From: Gemmatimonadota bacterium
Lineage (GTDB): Bacteria > Gemmatimonadota > Gemmatimonadetes > Longimicrobiales > Longimicrobiaceae
Direction of reading: 5' to 3'
NCBI GenBank assembly: GCA_019240375.1
Contig: JAFAYN010000605.1
Span: forward strand, 1-5,890
Length of the DNA stretch: 5,890 nt
Of the stretch, positions 1-5,890 are shown piece after piece (within the stretch, counting starts at the first letter, position 1; every line of letters begins with the position of its first letter). Position numbers and translations under genes: made by a program. The notes beneath the pieces are model-generated. The model ran no database searches and was not told the DNA's origin. It was given only the letters and a program-made list of their open reading frames with translations.

Positions 1-448
1 TGTGGACCGGGTTGAAGAAGTGCAGCCCGACCACCCGCTCCGGCCGTCCAGTCGCCTCCGCGATGCGCGACACGCTGAGCGACGAGGTGTTGCTGGCGAG
101 GACGGCATGCGAGGGCGCGTGCCGGTCCACCTCGGCGAAGAGCCGCGTCTTCAGTTCCATCTGCTCGGGGACGGCCTCGATCACCAAGTCCGCGCCGTCC
201 ACCGCGTCCGCGATACCGTCCGCTGCGCGCAGGCTGCCGAGGGCGAGGCGGCGCACCTCGTCCGTCACCTTGCCGCGCTCCACTCCCTGGTCCAGGTTCG
301 CGCGGATCCGGCCGAGCGCCTTTTCCACCTGTCCCGGGAAGGGGTCGAACAGGCTCACCCCGAAGCCGGACATCGCGCACACCTGGGCGATCCCGTGCCC
401 CATCGTCCCCGCGCCGAGCACCGCGACGCGCTCCATCCTCTCGTCCAC
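1..448 (-). CDS. 3-hydroxyacyl-CoA dehydrogenase, N-terminal part (cut by window edge)
   Basis: NAD-dependent oxidation of a 3-hydroxyacyl-CoA to the 3-oxoacyl-CoA; in this context probably 3-hydroxyadipyl-CoA (PaaH role). Only 149 residues are visible, translated by hand from the minus strand. The Rossmann fold opens with VAVLGAGTMGHGIAQ (GxGxxG at G12-G17), the acidic residue D35 ends the second strand where it would bind the adenine ribose, and ASNTSSLS followed by GLHFFNPVH gives catalytic-type S122 and H143. The later Glu and Asn of the active site lie outside the window. I chose the GTG at 448 over the in-frame ATG at 436, because GGAGG (456-460) sits 7 bases before the GTG while the ATG has only a purine run directly against it. 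The gene follows the PaaG-like gene by 65 bases on the same strand. Whether it is the short (~285 aa) or long (~475 aa, PaaH-type) form cannot be seen. The family call is firm; the substrate is inferred. Confidence 0.93.
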   Translation of the reverse strand, partial: MDERMERVAVLGAGTMGHGIAQVCAMSGFGVSLFDPFPGQVEKALGRIRANLDQGVERGKVTDEVRRLALGSLRAADGIADAVDGADLVIEAVPEQMELKTRLFAEVDRHAPSHAVLASNTSSLSVSRIAEATGRPERVVGLHFFNPVH

Positions 449-455
449 CCTGATC

Positions 456-460
456 CCTCC
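456..460 (-). promoter_or_regulatory. Ribosome binding site deciding a GTG start
   Basis: On the minus strand GGAGG is followed by 7 bases and then GTG (448-446). The alternative ATG four codons later (436-434) has GAGAGG touching it, which is too close for normal pairing with 16S rRNA. The site therefore favours the GTG start for the 3-hydroxyacyl-CoA dehydrogenase. Confidence 0.6.
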
Positions 461-475
461 GTCGTCGGGTTCGGT

Positions 476-494
476 CCCGTGCACGCGCACCGGG
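476..494 (-). other. Small intergenic hairpin, no U-tract
   Basis: In the 65-base gap between the PaaG-like gene and the dehydrogenase, CCCGTGC (476-482) can pair with GCACCGGG (487-494), giving a 7-bp stem with one bulged base and a 4-base loop. No T-run follows on the minus strand, so it is not an intrinsic terminator. It could be a pause or mRNA-stabilising structure, or chance in GC-rich DNA. Confidence 0.25.
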
Positions 495-513
495 CCCATG
501 ATCCAGTGGTCGT

Positions 514-1317
514 CTACTCGCCCGTGAACGCGGGCCGGCGCTTCTCGTTGAAGGCGGCGATCCCCTCCCGCGCGTCGGCGGAGCGGAAGCAGCGGAGCTG
601 GGCCGCCCCCTCCACCCCGAGCATCGCGCCAAGGTCGCTCTCGAAGGAGCGGTCGAGGGAGCGCTTGGCCAGCGCCAGCGCGAGCGGCGGCTTCGCGGCC
701 ATCTCCTCCGCCAGCTTCCGTACCTCCGCCTCGAAAGCGTCCGCGGGGAAGACGCGGGAAACCAGTCCGATCCGCTCCGCCTCGGCGGCATCCACCATCC
801 GCGCGCTCAGCACCAGCTCCGCCGCGCGTCCCGCTCCCACCAGGCGGGGGAGGAAGTAGGTGGCGCCCCAGTCCGGGTGCAGCCCGATGCGGTTGAAGGT
901 GAAGCCGATGCTGGCGCGCTCCGACGCCACCCGCAGGTCGCAGGCGAGCGTGAGCGCCGCCCCCGCGCCCGCCGCGGCCCCGTTGACGGCGGCGATCACC
1001 GGCTGCGACACCGAGCGGATCCGCTCCACCACCCGCATCCCGGCCTCCACATACCTCTCGAAGGTGTCCACATCGGAGCGGGCCAGCAGGTCCGACATCA
1101 CCTCCACGTCCGCTCCCGTGCAGAACCCGCGCCCCGCACCGGTGAGGACGATCACGCGCGTATCGGGCGACTCCGACGTGCGGGTGAGGGCGTCGTGCAG
1201 GTCGTCGCGCATCGTCCCGGCGAAGGCGTTGAGCCGGTCCGGGCGGTTGAGCGTGATCCAGGCGACGCCGTTCTCCTGGCGGAGGAGGACGGCGTCCGAG
1301 GAGTTCGTGTCGGCCAT
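514..1317 (-). CDS. paaG: PaaG-like enoyl-CoA isomerase (crotonase fold)
   Basis: Predicted 2-(1,2-epoxy-1,2-dihydrophenyl)acetyl-CoA isomerase, which in phenylacetate breakdown turns the ring epoxide into the oxepin-CoA and also shifts double bonds in later steps. At 267 aa it matches the family. Crotonase landmarks are LTLNRPDRLN-like ITLNRPDRLN (21-30), the oxyanion segments TGAGRGFCTGAD (59-70) and NGAAAGAGAA (112-121), and a C-terminal AFNEKRRPAFTGE like that of PaaG proteins. The two glutamates of true hydratases are replaced by A121 and F141. An aspartate, D149 in GLHPDWGAT, sits where E. coli PaaG has IPDCGGT. This fits an isomerase rather than a hydratase. The start codon directly abuts the thiolase stop (TAG then ATG) and only a distant GGAG precedes it, so translation is probably coupled to the thiolase. 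Another crotonase-family isomerase is possible; the PaaG assignment rests on motif resemblance and neighbours. Confidence 0.82.
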   Translation of the reverse strand: MADTNSSDAVLLRQENGVAWITLNRPDRLNAFAGTMRDDLHDALTRTSESPDTRVIVLTGAGRGFCTGADVEVMSDLLARSDVDTFERYVEAGMRVVERIRSVSQPVIAAVNGAAAGAGAALTLACDLRVASERASIGFTFNRIGLHPDWGATYFLPRLVGAGRAAELVLSARMVDAAEAERIGLVSRVFPADAFEAEVRKLAEEMAAKPPLALALAKRSLDRSFESDLGAMLGVEGAAQLRCFRSADAREGIAAFNEKRRPAFTGE

Positions 1318-2520
<1,203 letters not shown>

Positions 2521-2607
2521 CTTGTCGCTCAGAAGGGACTGTCGCTGCACGTTCGGCTCAGTACGCCCCCACCCGGCTCGCTTAGGCTCGCAACAGCAGC
2601 CCCCTTG

Positions 2608-2627
2608 CTCCCCCAATTCTGGGGGAG
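2608..2627. repeat. GC-rich palindromic element 1 (CTCCCCC/GGGGGAG)
   Basis: CTCCCCCA (2608-2615) pairs perfectly with TGGGGGAG (2620-2627), an 8-bp stem with a 4-base loop. It lies in the spacer between the aldehyde dehydrogenase and thiolase genes. No T-run follows on the minus strand, so it is not a classic intrinsic terminator. It resembles short dispersed intergenic palindromes (REP-like) and has the same stem composition as the next element about 45 bases away. A dispersed repeat is an inference, because only this window is visible. Confidence 0.55.
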
Positions 2628-2669
2628 GGCTCAACTGCGGACAGAAGACGTAGTTGCCGTTGTAGTGCT

Positions 2670-2694
2670 CCCCTCCACCCTTGTGGGGGAGGGG
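2670..2694. repeat. GC-rich palindromic element 2 (CCCCTCC/GGGGAGG type)
   Basis: CCCCTCC (2670-2676) pairs with GGAGGGG (2688-2694); after one A/G mismatch two more G-C pairs close a 5-base loop. It starts 16 bases beyond the aldehyde dehydrogenase stop codon in the direction of transcription, so it would form at the 3' end of that reading frame. A further G-rich run (2697-2708) follows on the plus strand and could offer alternative pairing. There is no U-tract, so it more likely affects mRNA 3'-end stability or Rho action than intrinsic termination. Confidence 0.5.
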
Positions 2695-2710
2695 TCGGGG
2701 GAGGGGGGAT

Positions 2711-4180
2711 TCACCCCAGGTTCACCCAGACGCTCTTGACCTGCGTATACAGCTCCAGTGCGTACCTCCCCAGCTCGCGGCCGTACCCCGACTGCTTGTA
2801 GCCGCCGAAGGGGGAGCCGGTGTCTAGCGCGTGGTACATGTTGACCCACACCGTGCCCGCCCGGAGCGCGTGCGCGGCCCGGTGCGCCTTTCCCACGTCG
2901 CGCGTCCACACCGCGGCGGCCAGGCCATACTCGGTGCGGTTGCCGATGTCGATCGCCTCGTCCAGGTCGGCGAAGGTGGTCACCGCCAGCACCGGCCCGA
3001 AGATCTCCTCGCGGGCGATGGTCATCTCCGGCGTCACCCGGTCGAAGATGGTGGGGTTGAGGAAGAACCCCTTTCCGCCATTGACGTCCGGCCGGTCGCC
3101 GCCCAGCACCAGCTCCGCCCCCTCCGCCTTCCCCTTCTCGATGTACCCCATCACCCGGTCCAGCTGCTCGCGCGAGACCAGCGGCCCCATGCGCGTCCTG
3201 GGGTCCATCGGGTCACCGGGGGTCATCCCCGCGCCGCGCTTCACCAGCTTTTCCACGAACTCGTCGCGCACCTTCTCGTCCACCAGCAGGCGCGAGCCGG
3301 CGGTGCACGCCTGGCCGGTGTTGTAGAAGATCGCCATGGTGGCGCCCTTGACGGCGGCGTCCACGTCCGCGTCGGCCAGGACGATGTTGGGGCTCTTCCC
3401 GCCCAGCTCCAGCGACACCCGCTTGAGCGTTCCCGCCGCCTCGCGCTGGATGATCTTCCCGACCTCGGTCGACCCGGTGAAGGCGATCTTGTCCACGTCG
3501 GGGTGCGCCACCAGCGCCGCGCCCGCCGTTTCCCCGAAGCCGGTGACCACGTTGAGCACCCCGGTCGGGAGCCCGGCCTCGGCGGCGATCTCCGCCAGCT
3601 TCAGCGCGGTGAGCGGGGTCTGCTCGGCGGGCTTGAGCACTACCGTGTTCCCGCACGCCAGCGCGGGAGCCACCTTCCAGGCGGCCATCTGGAAGGGGTA
3701 GTTCCAGGGGATGATCTGCCCGCACACCCCGATCGGCTCGCGGCGGGTGTAGTTGAGGTACGGCCCGCTGACGGGAAGGACCTCGCCCTCGATCTTGTCG
3801 GCCCAGCCGGCGTAGTAGCGGAAGCAGTCGATCGACTCCTTGATGTCGATCATGCGCGCTTCCTTGAGCGGCTTCCCGTTGTCCATCGTCTCCAGCCGCG
3901 CCAGCTCGTCGGCCCGCGCCTCGATGGCGTCCGCGATGCGGTACAGGAGCCGGCCGCGGTCTCGCGCCGACATGGTGGTCCACTTCGAGCTCTCGAACGC
4001 CTGGCGGGCGGCGCGCACCGCGCGGTCCACGTCCGCCGCGTCCCCCGCGGCCACCTCGGCCAGCACTTCGCCGGTGGCGGGGTTCAGGGTGGAAAAGGTC
4101 TTCCCGGACGCGGCGTCCTGCCACTCGCCGCCGATGAACAGCCGTCCGCTAGGGATCTCGGTCTGCAGCTCCGTCGCCAT
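2711..4180 (-). CDS. NAD-type aldehyde dehydrogenase (ALDH1/2-like)
   Basis: Oxidises an aldehyde to the carboxylic acid with NAD(P)+. The 489 aa product is full length for the soluble ALDH superfamily. It shows [13 protein letters not shown] with N160, LKPAEQTPL with K183 and E186 (the Glu typical of NAD preference), the FTGSTEVG nucleotide loop (234-241), general base E258 in LELGGKSPN, nucleophile C292 in [11 protein letters not shown], and E392 in EEIFGPV. The start at 4180 has GGGAG (4188-4192) 7 bases upstream, and [20 protein letters not shown] fits the family; the open frame above it is unrelated to ALDH. The sequence style is that of ALDH1/ALDH2 and phenylacetaldehyde dehydrogenases, with no fused hydratase domain as in PaaZ. 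Likely substrates are phenylacetaldehyde (feeding phenylacetate) or the semialdehyde from ring cleavage; the sequence does not decide between them. It lies 100 bases after the hydratase and 190 before the thiolase. Confidence 0.93.
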   Translation of the reverse strand: MATELQTEIPSGRLFIGGEWQDAASGKTFSTLNPATGEVLAEVAAGDAADVDRAVRAARQAFESSKWTTMSARDRGRLLYRIADAIEARADELARLETMDNGKPLKEARMIDIKESIDCFRYYAGWADKIEGEVLPVSGPYLNYTRREPIGVCGQIIPWNYPFQMAAWKVAPALACGNTVVLKPAEQTPLTALKLAEIAAEAGLPTGVLNVVTGFGETAGAALVAHPDVDKIAFTGSTEVGKIIQREAAGTLKRVSLELGGKSPNIVLADADVDAAVKGATMAIFYNTGQACTAGSRLLVDEKVRDEFVEKLVKRGAGMTPGDPMDPRTRMGPLVSREQLDRVMGYIEKGKAEGAELVLGGDRPDVNGGKGFFLNPTIFDRVTPEMTIAREEIFGPVLAVTTFADLDEAIDIGNRTEYGLAAAVWTRDVGKAHRAAHALRAGTVWVNMYHALDTGSPFGGYKQSGYGRELGRYALELYTQVKSVWVNLG

Positions 4181-4187
4181 CGTCACT

Positions 4188-4192
4188 CTCCC
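4188..4192 (-). promoter_or_regulatory. Ribosome binding site for the aldehyde dehydrogenase
   Basis: GGGAG on the minus strand is followed by a 7-base spacer and the ATG at 4180-4178. It fixes the start and argues against the in-frame ATG 26 codons upstream at 4258. Confidence 0.65.
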
Positions 4193-4225
4193 ATGAGAAG
4201 AAAGCGGGGGAGGGAGCCCGTCCGC

Positions 4226-4239
4226 GCGGATCGCTCCGC
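4226..4239 (-). other. Hairpin with GNRA-type loop in the gap before the aldehyde dehydrogenase
   Basis: Read on the minus strand, GCGGA-GCGA-TCCGC forms a 5-bp stem closed by a GCGA (GNRA) tetraloop, flanked by CCCG and CGGG that could extend it across an internal loop. It sits about 45 bases before the aldehyde dehydrogenase start in the 100-base gap after the hydratase. No T-run follows, and no convincing promoter is visible in this gap. It may be a local mRNA structure or chance. Confidence 0.25.
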
Positions 4240-4280
4240 CCGGGTCCGGTACTCCCACCCCCGTCGTTCCTGCGCCCTGG

Positions 4281-5114
4281 TTACTTGCCCGAGAACTGGG
4301 CCGTGCGCTTCTGCACGTACGCGTTCAGCCCTTCCTTGGCGTCGCTCGAGTTGAACAGGAGCGCCTGCAACTCGCGCTCCAGCGCCAGCCCCTGCTCCAA
4401 CGGAAGCTCCGCGCCGCTCTGGCACGAGCGCTTGATGTTCCCCACCGCCATGGTCGCCTTGCCGGGGCGGGTGAACTGCCGCGCGTACTCCATCACCTGC
4501 CCGAGGAAGGCGTCGCGCGAGTCGGCGTCGAACACCTTGTTGACGATCCCCAGCTGCTCCGCCTCGTCGAAGTCGAAGTTGCGCCCTTCCACCATCAGCT
4601 CGATCGCCTTGCTGGTCCCCACCAGCTTGGTGAGGCGCTGCGTGCCGCCGGTCCCGGGGAGGACGCCCAGCGCCACCTCGGGGAGCCCCACCTTCCCCGC
4701 GCCGCGGCGGGCGATGCGCAGGTCGGCCGCCATGGCGATCTCCAGCCCGCCGCCCACGGTGTGCCCGTTCAGCGCGGCGATCACCAGCTTGGGGGTGTGC
4801 TCCAGGCGGAGGAGCGTCTCGTTGGCGTGCAGGCAGAAGTAGTACTTCCAGGTCGGGTCGGCCTGGGAGAGCATGTTGATGTTGGCGCCTGCGCAGAAGA
4901 ACTTGTCGCCCGCGCCGGTGATGACGATCACGTCCACCTCGGGGTCGAAGCGCGCCCGGAGGACGGCCGCGTCGATCTGGCGCATCATCTCGTGCGTGTA
5001 GGTGTTCGCCGGGGGATCGACCAGCGTGAACACGGCCACACGGTCCTGCACCTCGTACTCGACGAGCGTCTTCGTCTCGTTCTCGCTCGCGATGTCGGTC
5101 GTTGCGGTTGCCAT
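4281..5114 (-). CDS. Enoyl-CoA hydratase (crotonase family, PaaF-like role)
   Basis: Adds water to a trans-2-enoyl-CoA to give the 3-hydroxyacyl-CoA; in this operon probably 2,3-dehydroadipyl-CoA (PaaF role). The product is 277 aa with a polar N-terminal extension of about 18 residues before the fold. It has oxyanion segments [15 protein letters not shown] (65-79) and [12 protein letters not shown] (116-127), and both catalytic glutamates: E125 in GGGLEIA and E146 in [18 protein letters not shown]. It ends in the usual [13 protein letters not shown]. The start at 5114 has GGAG (5120-5123) 5 bases upstream. An in-frame ATG at 5156 would overlap the repressor stop as ATGA and add 14 residues, which I think less likely but cannot exclude. 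It follows the repressor by 38 bases. Its active site differs sharply from the PaaG-like paralogue at 514-1317, so the two are not redundant. Substrate inferred from context only. Confidence 0.9.
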   Translation of the reverse strand: MATATTDIASENETKTLVEYEVQDRVAVFTLVDPPANTYTHEMMRQIDAAVLRARFDPEVDVIVITGAGDKFFCAGANINMLSQADPTWKYYFCLHANETLLRLEHTPKLVIAALNGHTVGGGLEIAMAADLRIARRGAGKVGLPEVALGVLPGTGGTQRLTKLVGTSKAIELMVEGRNFDFDEAEQLGIVNKVFDADSRDAFLGQVMEYARQFTRPGKATMAVGNIKRSCQSGAELPLEQGLALERELQALLFNSSDAKEGLNAYVQKRTAQFSGK

Positions 5115-5152
5115 CTTGTCTCCGAAGTGTGGTGTGGAGATAAAGGCCGGGC

Positions 5153-5815
5153 TCATTCGGCCTGAGTACGCCAGATCGACGGGTTCTGCTCGCCGGGTGC
5201 GGCCTCCATCGCGGCCGCGGGGACCCCCGAGTCGTCCCGCTGCAGGAAGCCGCCCAGGAACAGCCGGCTCATGTCCTCCGCCAGGCGCTCCACGGCGACG
5301 TCGCGGTCCGGACGGTACCAGTTGTACAGCCAGTTCATCATCCCGAACAGCGAGAAGGTGGCGGCCCGCAGGTCGATCCCGTTGTCCGGCTGCAATTCCT
5401 CCAGGATCCCCATGACCCGCTCGGTCAGGCGGCGCTTGCGGGCGTTGACCCGGTCGCGGTACTCTCCCGTCAGCGATCCCGCCTCGTGGGAAAGCACCTT
5501 CATCTCCGCCATGTTCCCGACGAAGTAGCGGAGGTGGTTCTCCACCACCATGCGCAGCTTGCGGTGCGGGTCCTCCACCCCCTCCAGGAGCCGGTCGAGC
5601 GTCTCGTCCAGCGTCCCGAAGGCGTGGTCCTGGATCAGGAAGAGGAGCTCTTCCTTGCTGTTGAAGTAGTAGTACAGCCCCGAGAGGCTGACCCGCGTGG
5701 CCCTGGCGATGTCGCGGATGCTCGCCTGGTGGTATCCTTTCTCCGCGAAGATGGACGCGGCGGTACGAAGGATGCTTTCCAGCTTTTCGTCGTAGGCGGT
5801 GCGAAGCTCGGTCAT
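5153..5815 (-). CDS. TetR-family transcriptional repressor (PaaR/FadR-like)
   Basis: Predicted one-component repressor of this operon, 220 aa. The N-terminal DNA-binding domain (about residues 10-56) carries the TetR signature: ILRTAASIFAEKGYHQASIRD, a helix-turn-helix at about 32-51 and the recognition-helix end GLYYYFNSKEEL. The rest is helical, with aromatic NWLYNWYRPD (161-170), a pattern recalled from KstR2/FadR-like repressors that bind acyl-CoA esters. A disordered Ala/Pro tail closes the protein. The ligand may be phenylacetyl-CoA, as for the TetR-type PaaR of Thermus, or another acyl-CoA; this is inference from neighbours. The gene is first in the transcription unit and 26 bases from an operator-like palindrome, which suggests autorepression. 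The start at 5815 has a modest GGGGA about 9 bases upstream. The stop overlaps a possible alternative ATG of the hydratase. Confidence 0.92.
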   Translation of the reverse strand: MTELRTAYDEKLESILRTAASIFAEKGYHQASIRDIARATRVSLSGLYYYFNSKEELLFLIQDHAFGTLDETLDRLLEGVEDPHRKLRMVVENHLRYFVGNMAEMKVLSHEAGSLTGEYRDRVNARKRRLTERVMGILEELQPDNGIDLRAATFSLFGMMNWLYNWYRPDRDVAVERLAEDMSRLFLGGFLQRDDSGVPAAAMEAAPGEQNPSIWRTQAE

Positions 5816-5840
5816 GCGCGACTGTCCCCGTGGCGATACT

Positions 5841-5860
5841 TCAATCGAACGTCCGATTCA
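5841..5860. promoter_or_regulatory. Probable TetR-type operator palindrome
   Basis: The core AATCGAACGTCCGATT (5843-5858) is an inverted repeat with one mismatched pair, centred on ACGT; over the full 20 bases 8 of 10 positions match. Size, symmetry and the GAACGT-CG core are typical of TetR-family operators. It lies directly beside the predicted -10 box and covers the expected transcription start, so a bound dimer would block initiation. It is the only clear palindrome of this kind between the repressor start and the window edge. Confidence 0.6.
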
Positions 5861-5889
5861 ACCTATCCCGCGCCGCGAAGGGGTGTCAA
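5860..5889 (-). promoter_or_regulatory. Predicted sigma70-type promoter of the operon
   Basis: On the minus strand a perfect TTGACA -35 box (5889-5884) is followed by 18 bases and TAGGTT (5865-5860), or by 16 bases and GATAGG (5867-5862), as a weak -10. Initiation would fall at about 5850-5856, inside the palindrome, leaving a leader of about 40 bases before the repressor start. No comparable promoter is visible in the three internal gaps, so the whole six-gene set may depend on it. The weak -10 limits confidence. Confidence 0.5.
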
Positions 5890-5890
5890 G

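Noticed and set aside
2..859. Plus-strand open frame of 285 codons at the left edge
   Set aside because: It covers the hydroxyacyl-CoA dehydrogenase and isomerase genes in antisense and shows no family motif.
2521..2634. 38-codon N-terminal extension of the thiolase
   Set aside because: Reads through a palindromic element, is Cys/Pro-rich and lies before a standard thiolase N-terminus at 2520.
2608..2694. Intrinsic terminator between the aldehyde dehydrogenase and thiolase
   Set aside because: The hairpins are strong but no T-run follows either one on the minus strand, so I list them as palindromic repeats instead.
2521..2710. Internal promoter for the thiolase gene
   Set aside because: I found no -35/-10 pair with acceptable spacing in this spacer; only GC-rich runs and palindromes.
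4181..4258. 26-codon N-terminal extension of the aldehyde dehydrogenase
   Set aside because: The ATG at 4180 has a well-spaced GGGAG and begins family-like sequence; the extension includes that ribosome site.
2831..4354. Plus-strand open frame of 507 codons opposite the aldehyde dehydrogenase
   Set aside because: It is His/Arg/Gly/Pro-rich with no recognisable fold and mirrors the codon bias of a clear ALDH gene on the other strand; long antisense frames are expected at this GC content.

Overview
The window is a compact set of six genes, all on the minus strand, so transcription runs from high to low coordinates. By eye the DNA is roughly two-thirds G+C, with strong G/C at third codon positions and long antisense reading frames that mirror the real genes. 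I see no tRNA, rRNA, insertion sequence, phage or CRISPR feature. The host is a high-GC bacterium. The GC-rich palindromes of the form CTCCCCC...GGGGGAG between two genes recall Gemmatimonadota (Longimicrobium-like) genomes, but that placement is a guess.

Layout in transcription order. (1) 5841-5889: a probable sigma70-type promoter with a perfect TTGACA -35 box and an abutting imperfect palindrome that looks like a TetR-family operator. (2) 5153-5815: a TetR-family repressor. (3) 4281-5114: an enoyl-CoA hydratase with both catalytic glutamates. (4) 2711-4180: an NAD-type aldehyde dehydrogenase. (5) 2521-2710: a 190-base spacer with two GC-rich hairpin elements. (6) 1318-2520: a thiolase with the PaaJ/PcaF signature. 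(7) 514-1317: a PaaG-like enoyl-CoA isomerase that lacks both hydratase glutamates. (8) 1-448: the N-terminal half of a 3-hydroxyacyl-CoA dehydrogenase, cut by the window edge.

Together these supply the functions of the lower phenylacetyl-CoA pathway: ring-epoxide isomerisation to the oxepin (PaaG role), oxidation of an aldehyde intermediate (the aldehyde dehydrogenase, possibly in place of the PaaZ dehydrogenase domain), hydration (PaaF role), 3-hydroxyacyl-CoA oxidation (PaaH role) and thiolysis of 3-oxoadipyl-CoA and its dehydrosuberyl analogue (PaaJ role). The repressor would sense an acyl-CoA such as phenylacetyl-CoA, as the TetR-type PaaR of Thermus does. The ring-epoxidase genes (paaABCDE) and the ligase (paaK) are not visible. 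They could lie beyond base 1 or elsewhere, so a more general aromatic or fatty-acid beta-oxidation operon is not excluded.

I do not see a previously undescribed system. The most informative points are the promoter/operator layout, the contrasting active sites of the two crotonase-fold paralogues, the stand-alone aldehyde dehydrogenase inside a Paa-like set, and the palindromic spacer elements.
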